A stretch of DNA of 18,107 bases from positions 1 through 18,107 of the forward strand of contig JAHEGP010000035.1 of the NCBI GenBank assembly GCA_024645065.1. Direction: 5' to 3'. Positions within the stretch are counted from its first letter, which is position 1. Every line of letters begins with the position of its first letter. A program made the translations under genes and the position numbers. The notes beneath the pieces were generated by a model, which saw only the letters and a list, made by a program, of their open reading frames with translations, was not told the origin of the DNA and ran no database searches. The stretch is from Cellvibrionales bacterium (GTDB taxonomy: Bacteria > Pseudomonadota > Gammaproteobacteria > Pseudomonadales > JAHEGP01). Shown one piece after another: positions 6,638 to 14,116 of the stretch.

Positions 6638-8584
6638 TCAGGGTTTTCCGTTCTGGCGTTTATCGGAGACCATGCTCTGGGGTGCAATCATACCCTGGGG
6701 TCCGATAGATCCGCCGGGAAGGAATTCGTCGTAGTCAGGCAGCAGAGGCGGTTCCTCGTTCCAATCAACGCGGTTTCGATTGCGGTAGGTCTTTTGTACT
6801 TCACGCATGAATTCGTAGCGCTGCTGGGTGACATCTGCAACCTGCATCTCATCCTTCAGAATGACAGGATGGATAAATACCATCAGGTTGGTTTTTTGCT
6901 TGAGCTTGCCTTTGGAGCGGAACAAATAGCCCAAAATCGGTATGTCGCCCAGTAGCGGTGTCTTCTGGACCAACTCGGACTCTTCGTCGCTAATCAATCC
7001 TCCAAGCACCAGGATCTCCCCGTCACGAATCAGGGCGTTGGTGAGAATCTGGCGTTTATTCGTCACCAGGTCGACGGCCGAGGATGACGCGTCATTGTTG
7101 ATGCGTTCAGTGGTTTGCTCGATCTTGAGCGTTACCGAGTCGCCCCGGTTTATGCGAGGCGTAATCTTGAGGGTGGTGCCGATATCCTGGCGCTGCACCG
7201 TGGTAAAGGGGTTGTCGGTTTGGGATGCGGCGCCGGTGGATTGTCCGGTGACAAATGGCACGTTTTGGCCCACCAACAACGATGCCTCTTCGTTATCCAG
7301 CGCCACCACGCTGGGTGTTGAAATCACGTTTGAGCGGGTCTTGGATGCCAGTGCCCGAAAAACGGCGCGCAGGTCGCCGTCCTTGATATAACCAAAGCTC
7401 AAACCGGCCCCTGGAATCACATCAACGACTTCTCCGTCGCTGTCGGTGATCGGGTTGCCGACGCCAAGGGAGCCTGTGGTGTTGTTCGCGGCGAAGCCGC
7501 CGGTATTGGCCTCATCCGCCAGATCTGAGGTAATCCAGCTGATACCCAATTCGCGGCCATCATCTTCCATAACGTCGACAATGAGTGCTTCTACCAGGAC
7601 CTGGGCACGACGGATATCCAACTGCTTGATCACTCGCTTGAGGCGTGCCTGAATGGCCGGAGGTGCATTGATGACCAGTGCATTGGCGGCCTTGCTGGCC
7701 TCGACGCTGGCAGGGGTAGAGCTGTCCATCGAATCTTCGTTGATATGATCCAGGGTGCCGCGCAGGACCGGCACCAACTCCTCTGCATCGACGTAGTGAA
7801 GGTAAACCACCTGGGTGCCCGCGGTGGCTTCCATTGGTTTATCCAGCTGTCGCACCAGGCCTTTAACTTTGGCGCGCTGGTAGCTGTTGCCGGCCAGCAG
7901 AATAGCGTTGCTGCGCGGGTCAACCGACATTGATACCGCCAGGCCTGACTGCTTGAGCTCATCACTCATCAAGCTGCTTACCGACTTGAGCACCTCGAAG
8001 GCATCAGCATGCTTTAACGCCACCAGGTCAAAAGAGGAGTCACCGCTTTGATCAATTTGCCGGCTGAGCCGGCGTATACGCTCGATATTATCGCCGCGGT
8101 CCGAGACTATCAGCGCATTGGTCTGGGGATAGGCCGTTATTACGCCTGCCTCACTCATCAGCGGCTTGAGTTGTTGGCTAAGCTCCTGTGCCGGCACATG
8201 TTGCAAGCGAATGATACTGACCTTGATGTCGCCGGCCAGACTTGCATCAGCATTACCCGCAGATTGCGCAGCCTTGGGCGCTGGTAAAACCTTTACTGAT
8301 TGGCCGGAGCTCACCGCGGCATAACCATTGAGCTCTAGTACCTGGAGAAACATTTGCCATGCCTCGTCGAGGCTGACCGGCTCGGCAGAGACGACCGTGG
8401 CCAGACCCTTGACATCACGGTGCACCACAAAGTTTTTACCGCTTTTGTCGGCCATCCACTGGATCAGGGCGCGAATTTCGGCATCCTGCATGTTCATGGT
8501 GATATTGCGCTCGCCCTGCGCCAGTGCCGACAGGCTGGCGAAAGTGACTGCAACGCTCAGCAGTATTGGTTTCAGGTAATTCAA
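6638..8584 (-). CDS. gspD: Type II secretion outer-membrane secretin GspD
   Basis: The 648-residue protein forms the outer-membrane channel for folded exoproteins. A signal peptide (residues 1-22, probable cut after ALA) is followed by the N0 domain (about 27-97), N1 (about 123-183), N2 (about 186-250), N3 (about 257-325) and the secretin core (about 328-575). The core carries the family signature TPLLGDIPILGYLFR (542-556) and VLGGLISDEE (526-535). The segment from 576 is charged and then Gly/Pro/Met-rich; whether it acts as a pilotin-binding S domain is not clear, and no pilotin gene is in view. The start is TTG 8584, supported by AAGGAG six bases before it and by the proper signal peptide it produces; no ATG precedes the signal. 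It lies 11 bp after gspC, whose stop overlaps this ribosome binding site. Confidence 0.95.
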   Translation of the reverse strand: MNYLKPILLSVAVTFASLSALAQGERNITMNMQDAEIRALIQWMADKSGKNFVVHRDVKGLATVVSAEPVSLDEAWQMFLQVLELNGYAAVSSGQSVKVLPAPKAAQSAGNADASLAGDIKVSIIRLQHVPAQELSQQLKPLMSEAGVITAYPQTNALIVSDRGDNIERIRRLSRQIDQSGDSSFDLVALKHADAFEVLKSVSSLMSDELKQSGLAVSMSVDPRSNAILLAGNSYQRAKVKGLVRQLDKPMEATAGTQVVYLHYVDAEELVPVLRGTLDHINEDSMDSSTPASVEASKAANALVINAPPAIQARLKRVIKQLDIRRAQVLVEALIVDVMEDDGRELGISWITSDLADEANTGGFAANNTTGSLGVGNPITDSDGEVVDVIPGAGLSFGYIKDGDLRAVFRALASKTRSNVISTPSVVALDNEEASLLVGQNVPFVTGQSTGAASQTDNPFTTVQRQDIGTTLKITPRINRGDSVTLKIEQTTERINNDASSSAVDLVTNKRQILTNALIRDGEILVLGGLISDEESELVQKTPLLGDIPILGYLFRSKGKLKQKTNLMVFIHPVILKDEMQVADVTQQRYEFMREVQKTYRNRNRVDWNEEPPLLPDYDEFLPGGSIGPQGMIAPQSMVSDKRQNGKP

Positions 8585-8590
8585 TCCAGA

Positions 8591-8596
8591 CTCCTT
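8591..8596 (-). promoter_or_regulatory. Ribosome binding site for the TTG start of gspD
   Basis: On the minus strand AAGGAG (8596-8591) stands 6 nt before TTG 8584 and overlaps the gspC TGA. It is a near-ideal Shine-Dalgarno sequence that may compensate for the weak TTG start and couple gspD to gspC. Confidence 0.75.
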
Positions 8597-9213
8597 CAGG
8601 GGCGACTTAGCGCTCTTTGGCGTAACATTTCCAGGCGTTGTCGAACAATCTCGCGGCGATTGCTCGCGGTGTCCTCTGCAACATCCATGGTCGGCTCGGT
8701 CAGGGGCCTGATTGTATCTTCGGCCCGTGGCGAGTTACTTAGGGTAGGAAAGCGCAGGGTCTCGAGGCGACCGTTGAGGTTGATGACCACATGGTCGGGA
8801 TGTACCTCGGTAAGCCTTGCGCCACCGGGCATCGTCTGATTCGCCTTGAACAGCCTGGCGCTCTGGTCACCCGCGAGTATGATGGCGCTGCCGTTATCGG
8901 GCTCAGTGCCGGTAAACACTCCCTGTAATACCCATTGCAAGCTCGTTGAGGGTAACTCACTGCTCTCGGGCGCCGGCGCCGGGCTGACCTTGCCAAACAA
9001 ATCTGCCTGGCTTATCAGGTTCAGGTCGGGCATGGTTTGCTGCTGGACGGCGGACGCCGCACCGGAATAGTCGCTTTGTTGCAGAAGGGTCTCGCCGATA
9101 GGCCAGCCAATCGCAACCAGGCTGACTACGGTCGCCGAGACCATCGTTACCTGAGCGATTGCGGTCAACCCAAACCGCTCGGCGAAGTCCGACAGAGTGC
9201 CGCTGTAGCCCAT
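8596..9213 (-). CDS. gspC: Type II secretion inner-membrane protein GspC (short, no PDZ)
   Basis: GspC links the inner-membrane platform to the secretin periplasmic domains. The 205-residue product has a short cytoplasmic N-terminus, one membrane helix (about 16-38), a linker, and a homology-region domain (about 68-158) that starts at ADLFG and contains the strand pattern LQGVFTG...SAIILAGDQ...GGARLTEVHPDHVVIN. This domain binds GspD N0 in studied systems. There is no room for a PDZ domain. The last ~25 residues (from about 180) form a charged helix rich in Arg, Glu and Leu, reminiscent of the coiled-coil end of Pseudomonas XcpP. ATG 9213 has a GGGGG element 8-9 nt upstream. The gene begins the gspC-gspD operon and is divergent from gspE. 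Confidence 0.88.
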   Translation of the reverse strand: MGYSGTLSDFAERFGLTAIAQVTMVSATVVSLVAIGWPIGETLLQQSDYSGAASAVQQQTMPDLNLISQADLFGKVSPAPAPESSELPSTSLQWVLQGVFTGTEPDNGSAIILAGDQSARLFKANQTMPGGARLTEVHPDHVVINLNGRLETLRFPTLSNSPRAEDTIRPLTEPTMDVAEDTASNRREIVRQRLEMLRQRALSRP

Positions 9214-9255
9214 CTTGAATGCCCCCGAAGTACATAAAGTTCACATTTTTAAAAC

Positions 9256-9261
9256 ATTATA
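9256..9261 (-). promoter_or_regulatory. Candidate -10 box for gspCD
   Basis: Minus-strand TATAAT (9261-9256) is a perfect sigma-70 -10 hexamer, 42 bp before the gspC ATG, implying a leader of roughly 35 nt. The sequence 16-18 bp upstream does not resemble TTGACA, so an activator may be needed if this promoter is real. Confidence 0.45.
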
Positions 9262-9333
9262 GTTGGCCACTGTGCGTGCGAATGCAGATTCATTAACGGT
9301 TTCCCGATAGTGTGCTACGGTTCATATATTGAT

Positions 9334-9351
9334 AAAAAATACCAAAAAATA
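9334..9351. repeat. A-tract direct repeat upstream of gspE
   Basis: AAAAAATA occurs at 9334-9341 and again at 9344-9351, separated by CC. The repeat unit is 10 bp apart, one helical turn, so the A-tracts are phased. Such DNA is often curved and can act as an UP element or a nucleoid-protein site; this role is inferred. Confidence 0.6.
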
Positions 9352-9388
9352 AGGTGTAAATTGATCGGACGCGAGGTTTGGTTTAACT

Positions 9389-10945
9389 GTGCAAGAGGGT
9401 GCTGAGTTGCAAGCAAGTCCTGAGTCTATGGCCGTTGAGGCTGCGGAGCTGCCCCACGATTTCCAGCCTGGCCAGCCCGAGCGATTACCCTATGGATTTG
9501 CCCGCCGCTACGGGGTTTTTCTCGCGGAGGATGAGCAGCAGCGGTTGACGCTGTTTTATCGGCAAGGTTTGCTGGCAGAGGCGCTGGGGGAAGTTCGCAG
9601 GTTTATCGCCACCCCGTTTGTCTGTCAGTTGCTGGAGTCCGATGACTTCGACCAGGCCATGGGGGAGTACTACGAAAGTAAGTCCGGTGATGCCATGCAG
9701 GCAGCAGAGGACCTTGGCGAAGATATCGATCTCGCTGCCCTGGCCAACAGCTTGCCCGAGACCGCGGATCTACTGGAGCAACAGGATGATGCCCCGGTTA
9801 TTCGGCTAATCAACGCAATCCTTGCTGAAGCGGTCAAGCAAAGTGCGTCTGATGTGCATATTGAGACTTACGAAAAACGCCTTGCGGTCCGCGCCAGGGT
9901 AGATGGCATGCTGCAGGAAATCCTGCATCCGCGGCGTGAACTTGCCCCCCTGTTGGTGTCGCGGATCAAGGTGATGGCGAAGCTTGACATCGCAGAGAAG
10001 CGCGTGCCCCAGGATGGTCGTATCAGCTTGCGTGTTGGCGGTCGTGAAGTGGATGTCAGGGTATCGACCATGCCCTCCAGCGCTGGCGAGCGGGTGGTGT
10101 TGCGTTTGCTCGATAAGCAGGCAGGGCGCTTGCAGCTCGACAGCCTCGGCCTTGCGCCTCGTGACTTGCAGAGCCTCGGGCAGGTATTGGCGCGACCCCA
10201 TGGTATTGTCCTGGTGACGGGCCCGACCGGCTCTGGCAAGACTACCACCCTCTATGCATCCCTGAGCGAAATCAACAGCGCCACTCGAAACATTCTCACG
10301 GTTGAGGACCCCATCGAATATAACCTCGACGGCATTGGCCAGACCCAGGTTAACACCAAGACAGACATGACGTTTGCCCGCGGCCTGCGCGCCATTCTGC
10401 GCCAGGACCCTGACGTCGTCATGGTGGGGGAAATTCGGGACATCGAGACCGCAGAAATCGCGGTCCAGGCCAGCCTGACGGGTCATATGGTGTTGTCTAC
10501 GCTGCACACCAATACCGCAGTAGGTGCAATTACCCGGCTCGAGGATATGGGGGTAGAACCATTTTTGCTGGCTTCCAGTCTGGTGGCAGTCATAGCCCAG
10601 CGATTGGTGCGAACCCTGTGCCCGGAATGCAAACTGGCCTACCAGCCAGACGCCACTGAATCCGAGCTGTTAGGGCTGGAACCTTCCACCGCTCCTCCGC
10701 AATTATTTCATGCAGTCGGTTGTGACAAGTGCAACCAGCAAGGGTATCGGGGCAGGATCGGCATTTACGAACTGGTGATTGTAGACGACTCGATGAGGCG
10801 CATGATCCACGACCGCTGCGCGGAGTCACAAATCCTGCAGCTGGTTCGCAAGAACGCCAGCGGTATTCGTGAAGACGGCTTCCGCCGCGTAAAATCGGGT
10901 ATCACCACCATCGAAGAAGTACTCAGGGTTACCCAGGAGGACTAG
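9389..10945 (+). CDS. gspE: Type II secretion ATPase GspE
   Basis: GspE is the cytoplasmic hexameric ATPase that drives pseudopilus assembly through GspL and GspF. Counting from GTG 9389 (518 residues), an N-terminal region (about 33-130) carries LPYGFARRYGV. The NTPase domain has Walker A GPTGSGKTT (278-286), the Asp-box VEDPIEY (305-311), Walker B VVMVGEIRD (343-351) and the His-box TGHMVLSTLHTN (364-375). A zinc-binding insertion has two CxxC pairs (C411/C414 and C445/C448), typical of GspE. The start is uncertain: GTG 9389 has GAGG 13 nt upstream, TTG 9407 has AGAGGG at about the right distance, and ATG 9428 has no good site. All leave the conserved domain intact. It is the first gene of the plus-strand gsp arm. 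Confidence 0.95.
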   Translation: MQEGAELQASPESMAVEAAELPHDFQPGQPERLPYGFARRYGVFLAEDEQQRLTLFYRQGLLAEALGEVRRFIATPFVCQLLESDDFDQAMGEYYESKSGDAMQAAEDLGEDIDLAALANSLPETADLLEQQDDAPVIRLINAILAEAVKQSASDVHIETYEKRLAVRARVDGMLQEILHPRRELAPLLVSRIKVMAKLDIAEKRVPQDGRISLRVGGREVDVRVSTMPSSAGERVVLRLLDKQAGRLQLDSLGLAPRDLQSLGQVLARPHGIVLVTGPTGSGKTTTLYASLSEINSATRNILTVEDPIEYNLDGIGQTQVNTKTDMTFARGLRAILRQDPDVVMVGEIRDIETAEIAVQASLTGHMVLSTLHTNTAVGAITRLEDMGVEPFLLASSLVAVIAQRLVRTLCPECKLAYQPDATESELLGLEPSTAPPQLFHAVGCDKCNQQGYRGRIGIYELVIVDDSMRRMIHDRCAESQILQLVRKNASGIREDGFRRVKSGITTIEEVLRVTQED

Positions 10946-10949
10946 TCCG

Positions 10950-12164
10950 GTGGCAGCATATACCTATGCTGCGCTGGATCAGCGTGGCAAATCACTCAAA
11001 GGTCTGATTGAGGCAGAGAGCAAGCGGCAGGCGCGGCAGCAGTTGCGGGACAAGGGTCTAACGCCGCTGAGTGTTGACGAGAATGCTACCGGCGAGCCAC
11101 AGGCGGGTACACGTGGTGTGCGCTTCGGTAGCAGGATCAGCGTCGCTCACCTCGCTGCGTTTACTCGCCAGATGGCAATCGTATTGAAAGCGGGAATTCC
11201 CCTGGAGGAGGCACTTTCGGCGGTTGGACGGCAGACGTCACAGGCTAAATTGCGCGCCATCATTCTGGGTGTCAGGTCGGGGGTGCTGGAGGGACGCAGC
11301 CTGGCGCAAAGCCTCAGCGCGTGGCCAAACGCTTTTTCGGACCTGTATTGCGCTACAGTAGGGGCAGGAGAGCAGGCCGGGCATCTTGATATCGTGATGG
11401 AGCAACTGGCTGACCACACCCAGCGCAGTCACGCCAACGTGCAGCGCACTCGTCTGGCGCTGGTCTATCCGGTGCTTTTGTTTGTGATGTCGATGGCCAT
11501 TGTCGCGGTGTTGATGGTGTTTGTGGTGCCCGATATCGTGGAGGTTTACATTTCACAGGGCCAGTCCCTACCAGTGCTAACCCGCTTTTTGATCGATGCC
11601 AGCGAATTTATGCGTAATCAGGGCGCATATTTGCTGATGGGTGTTGTCATACTGGTAGGCGCTGTGCAATACGCTTTGATGAAACCCGGATTGCGTCGCC
11701 GCTGGCACCGAAGCGTTTTGCGCTTGCCGTTGCTGGGGTCCCTGGTGCAGCGCTTCAATGCGGCTCGATTTGCCGGCACCATGAGTATTTTGTCCAGCGG
11801 TGGAGTCCCTCTGGTGGAGGCGATAAGAATCGCGGGTGATGTACTGGGTAATGTCTACGTGCGTGATAAGGTCAGGGATATTGGCCAGCAGGTGGAGGAG
11901 GGTTGCAGCTTGCATCAGGCCTTGGAAAAAAGTGGTCAGTTTCCCCCACTGATGATCCATATGATAGCCAGCGGCGAGTCAGCGGGCGAGCTCGACACAA
12001 TGTTGGCCAGGGTTGCAGACAATCAACAACAGGAGCTGGATAATCTGGTGTCAACGCTGGTCAGCTTATTTGAGCCAGCGACATTGCTTATCATGGGAGG
12101 CGTCGTCCTGGTGATTGTGGTTGCGATTTTGCAACCCATATTAAGCCTTAATCAGTTGATCTAG
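10950..12164 (+). CDS. gspF: Type II secretion inner-membrane platform protein GspF
   Basis: The 404-residue polytopic protein is the core of the inner-membrane platform and is thought to convert GspE motion into pseudopilin extraction. Two repeated T2SSF domains are visible: residues about 68-193 (start HLAAFTRQMAIVLKAGIPL) and about 272-395 (start ARFAGTMSILSSGGVPLVEA). Membrane helices are predicted at about 172-193, 226-244 and 377-398. The GESAGELD motif at 342-349 parallels GAGEQAGHLD at 138-147, showing the internal duplication. GTG 10950 is supported by AGGAGG at 10935-10940 and by the family-like beginning AAYTYAALD. It starts 4 bp after gspE ends. A 10-bp palindrome GGACTAGTCC (10939-10948) overlaps the ribosome binding site and the gspE stop. 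Confidence 0.96.
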   Translation: MAAYTYAALDQRGKSLKGLIEAESKRQARQQLRDKGLTPLSVDENATGEPQAGTRGVRFGSRISVAHLAAFTRQMAIVLKAGIPLEEALSAVGRQTSQAKLRAIILGVRSGVLEGRSLAQSLSAWPNAFSDLYCATVGAGEQAGHLDIVMEQLADHTQRSHANVQRTRLALVYPVLLFVMSMAIVAVLMVFVVPDIVEVYISQGQSLPVLTRFLIDASEFMRNQGAYLLMGVVILVGAVQYALMKPGLRRRWHRSVLRLPLLGSLVQRFNAARFAGTMSILSSGGVPLVEAIRIAGDVLGNVYVRDKVRDIGQQVEEGCSLHQALEKSGQFPPLMIHMIASGESAGELDTMLARVADNQQQELDNLVSTLVSLFEPATLLIMGGVVLVIVVAILQPILSLNQLI

Positions 12165-12170
12165 GAAGGG
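12164..12170 (+). promoter_or_regulatory. Ribosome binding site deciding the gspG start
   Basis: GGAAGGG ends 8 nt before ATG 12179. An in-frame GTG at 12170 uses the last base of this element and would lack its own site, so ATG 12179 is preferred. The strong site fits the high output needed for the major pseudopilin. Confidence 0.65.
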
Positions 12171-12178
12171 TGAATTTT

Positions 12179-12619
12179 ATGCGGCAGTATCGAAAGAAAC
12201 AAAAAGGCTTTACGCTAATAGAGATCATGGTGGTGGTGGTCATTATTGGCATTTTGATTGGCTTGGTGGCGCCCAACATAGTAGGCAACGTCGATGAGGC
12301 GCGGGTTACCGCAGCAAAGGCTGATATCAGCACGCTGGTTGATGCCCTCGAGCGCTACTACATGGACAACAGCACTTACCCCACGACCGACCAGGGGTTG
12401 GGGGCACTTGTAGAAAAGCCGACCGCGACTCCGGAGCCAAGAAACTGGCGAGCGCAGGGGTATATCAAGCGCAAGAAAATGCTCCAGGACCCCTGGGGTA
12501 ATGAATATCGCTACATCAGCCCCGGCGCGAGCGGTCCTTACGACCTCTATAGCCTGGGTGCCGATGCGCAGGAGGGGGGGGAAGGCGTCCAGGCCGATAT
12601 TGGCCAATGGGATCTGTAG
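12179..12619 (+). CDS. gspG: Type II secretion major pseudopilin GspG
   Basis: GspG is the main subunit of the periplasmic pseudopilus. From ATG 12179 it has 146 residues. A 10-residue basic leader ends in Gly10, and the mature protein begins FTLIEIMVVVV with the key Glu at mature position 5, the class III signal cut and N-methylated by a GspO/PilD prepilin peptidase. The hydrophobic helix spans about 11-35. The globular domain has the GspG motif DPWGNEY (104-110) and the C-terminal calcium loop LGADAQEGGEG (127-137) followed by ADIGQWDL. No prepilin peptidase gene is in the window, so processing presumably depends on PilD encoded elsewhere. The stop overlaps the gspH start by 13 bp. Confidence 0.96.
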   Translation: MRQYRKKQKGFTLIEIMVVVVIIGILIGLVAPNIVGNVDEARVTAAKADISTLVDALERYYMDNSTYPTTDQGLGALVEKPTATPEPRNWRAQGYIKRKKMLQDPWGNEYRYISPGASGPYDLYSLGADAQEGGEGVQADIGQWDL

Positions 12620-13092
12620 TCCCACCCAGCCGGGGTTTTACCCTGGTCGAACTGATGCTGGTGATGGTGGTGCTGGGTGTCATGCTGTCCCTTGCGACGG
12701 TGATCCTGCCTGATCGCAACGGTGTGCTGCTGGCAAATGAATCTGCGCGCCTGATAAAAGTGCTGGACACTCTGCAACTGGAGGCCATGTTGCAGCATAC
12801 CCGTACCGGGCTTGTGCTTGATCCGAACGGTTACCGCAGCCGCGTACTTAACCTGCAGAATCTCGACTGGGGTGAAAGCAATCTGCGCATCCTGGACGCC
12901 CATGAGCTACAACCCAAAGGCTTGCAGCTGTCGATGCTTGAATCTACTGCGGCGGCTTCCGGCGAGAGCCAACCGGCAATCGTATTCGATGCTTCCGGTG
13001 TGAGTGACCCCTTTACTTTGCGGCTTGTACATAGCAGTGGTATCAGTGCCACACTTGTCAGCGATGGCATCCAGAAGGTGGCTCTGCAGTGA
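12607..13092 (+). CDS. gspH: Type II secretion minor pseudopilin GspH
   Basis: The 161-residue product has a 10-residue leader ending in Gly10 and a mature start of FTLVELMLVMVVLGV, with Glu at +5, so it is a prepilin-type protein. Its order after gspG, its size and the globular part, with strands around NGYRSRVLNLQ and a C-terminal domain ending in GIQKVALQ, fit GspH, which joins the pseudopilus near the tip. The helix covers about residues 11-33. ATG 12607 lies within the end of gspG (13-bp overlap), so translation is probably coupled; its own ribosome binding site is weak. The leader is less basic than the others (only one Arg). The stop overlaps the gspI start. Confidence 0.9.
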   Translation: MGSVVPPSRGFTLVELMLVMVVLGVMLSLATVILPDRNGVLLANESARLIKVLDTLQLEAMLQHTRTGLVLDPNGYRSRVLNLQNLDWGESNLRILDAHELQPKGLQLSMLESTAAASGESQPAIVFDASGVSDPFTLRLVHSSGISATLVSDGIQKVALQ

Positions 13093-13454
13093 GGCAACGT
13101 GGCTTTACCCTGATGGAAATACTGGTAGCGCTCGCTCTATTCGGAATCGTGGCGACTGCGTTCATCAGTCAGTCCACCGGGCAGCTGGCCGGCTCGACCC
13201 GGGCACAATTACAGTTGCTCAGTGATGTGCTGGCAGAAAACGAGCTCAATCGCATGCTTGCGCGCAAACAGTGGACTGAACCCGGTTTGATCAGTTATCC
13301 ACTGAGTTACGGGACGTCCGAATTCGAAATCATCATTGACACCCGAACCACCTCGTTTCCACTGCTTCGCAGGATTGAAGTGGCGGTACTCGACCAGAGC
13401 CAGCAGCCGCCTGTTGAACTTTCGCGTCTGGTGGCATTTCGAGGTCAACATTAG
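13089..13454 (+). CDS. gspI: Type II secretion minor pseudopilin GspI
   Basis: The product has 121 residues, normal for GspI, which forms the GspI-J-K tip complex that starts pseudopilus assembly. The very short leader MRQRG is cut before FTLMEILVALALFGI, with Glu at mature position 5. The globular part contains AENELNRMLARKQW (about 49-62), close to the conserved A.N...... of GspI, and a C-terminal strand pair around RRIEVAVLD. It begins with GTG 13089 in a GTGA overlap with the gspH stop, so translation is likely coupled. Its last base is shared with the gspJ start. Confidence 0.93.
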   Translation: MRQRGFTLMEILVALALFGIVATAFISQSTGQLAGSTRAQLQLLSDVLAENELNRMLARKQWTEPGLISYPLSYGTSEFEIIIDTRTTSFPLLRRIEVAVLDQSQQPPVELSRLVAFRGQH

Positions 13455-14116
13455 TGCTGATGTCCAGGCGAGGTAAAGCTCCGGCGTCCGGGCTGCGACA
13501 TCATCAGTTCGGCTTTACCCTGATCGAGTTGATGGTGGGGCTGGCTATTTTTTCCCTGCTGGGATCTGCCTGCTATCAATTCCTGCGCAGCATGACCCAA
13601 AGCCAGGCAAGCTTGCAGGCGGCGGCAGAGCAGCGAGGCGATTTGGTTAAAGCCTTCATCGTGATCGACCAGGACATGCGTCACCTGATACCGCGCAGTG
13701 TGCGCAGAATGGGTTCCGAGGGCAGGCTTCCAGCCCTGGATGGTAGAAATGAGAGTGGCTTCGAGTTCAGTAGAACGGGTTTTCCGATGCGCAATTCGGT
13801 GCACCTCGTCGGGGCGCGCCGGGTCAACTATTTTATCCAGAGTGAAAAGGAAATCCCCACGCTCTATCGTGAGGTATATGCGGCGCTCGACCGGGTAGAG
13901 GCGACGCCCGTCTATCGCCAGGAGTTGCTGCAGGGAGCCTCCAAACTCAAATTGCGGTTTATGGATGATGAGGGCCAATGGACCTCACGATGGCCTGCGG
14001 AGGGGAAATCAGAAGATGACACCGCTGACCAAATCGCCGAACTGCCCCGGGGAATCGAGATATCGATCGATATGTCGAGTGGTCAAACCCTGCAACGGTT
14101 TATCAGTTTACGATGA
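13454..14116 (+). CDS. gspJ: Type II secretion minor pseudopilin GspJ
   Basis: The 220-residue product has a long basic leader of 20 residues ending in Gly20, then FTLIELMVGLAIFSLLGSAC with Glu at mature position 5. Conserved GspJ features follow, including VIDQDMRHLIPRSVR (about 72-86) and a C-terminal strand around PRGIEISIDM. GspJ, I and K form the pseudopilus tip. GTG 13454 overlaps the gspI stop by one base and has GAGG nine bases upstream; ATG 13460 is a possible alternative that shortens only the leader by two residues. The stop overlaps the gspK start (ATGA). A 24-bp imperfect palindrome (14055-14078) lies near the 3' end. Confidence 0.94.
   Translation: MLMSRRGKAPASGLRHHQFGFTLIELMVGLAIFSLLGSACYQFLRSMTQSQASLQAAAEQRGDLVKAFIVIDQDMRHLIPRSVRRMGSEGRLPALDGRNESGFEFSRTGFPMRNSVHLVGARRVNYFIQSEKEIPTLYREVYAALDRVEATPVYRQELLQGASKLKLRFMDDEGQWTSRWPAEGKSEDDTADQIAELPRGIEISIDMSSGQTLQRFISLR

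Larger units (their letters stand above)
9214..9388. promoter_or_regulatory. Divergent regulatory region between gspC and gspE
   Basis: The 175-bp AT-rich gap must hold the promoters of both gsp arms. On the minus strand a perfect TATAAT is present (listed separately). On the plus side an A-rich stretch (about 9321-9360) includes two direct copies of AAAAAATA. I could not find a convincing sigma-70 -35/-10 pair for gspE. Confidence 0.6.

Noticed and set aside
8045..8075. GCCGGC-TGA-GCCGGC hairpin in gspD
   Set aside because: It is within coding sequence, short and self-palindromic, and readily explained by codon choice.
9806..10507. Long minus-strand frame (233 codons) opposite gspE
   Set aside because: It lies fully inside the well-supported gspE gene, has no recognisable motif and is a typical shadow of GC-rich coding sequence.
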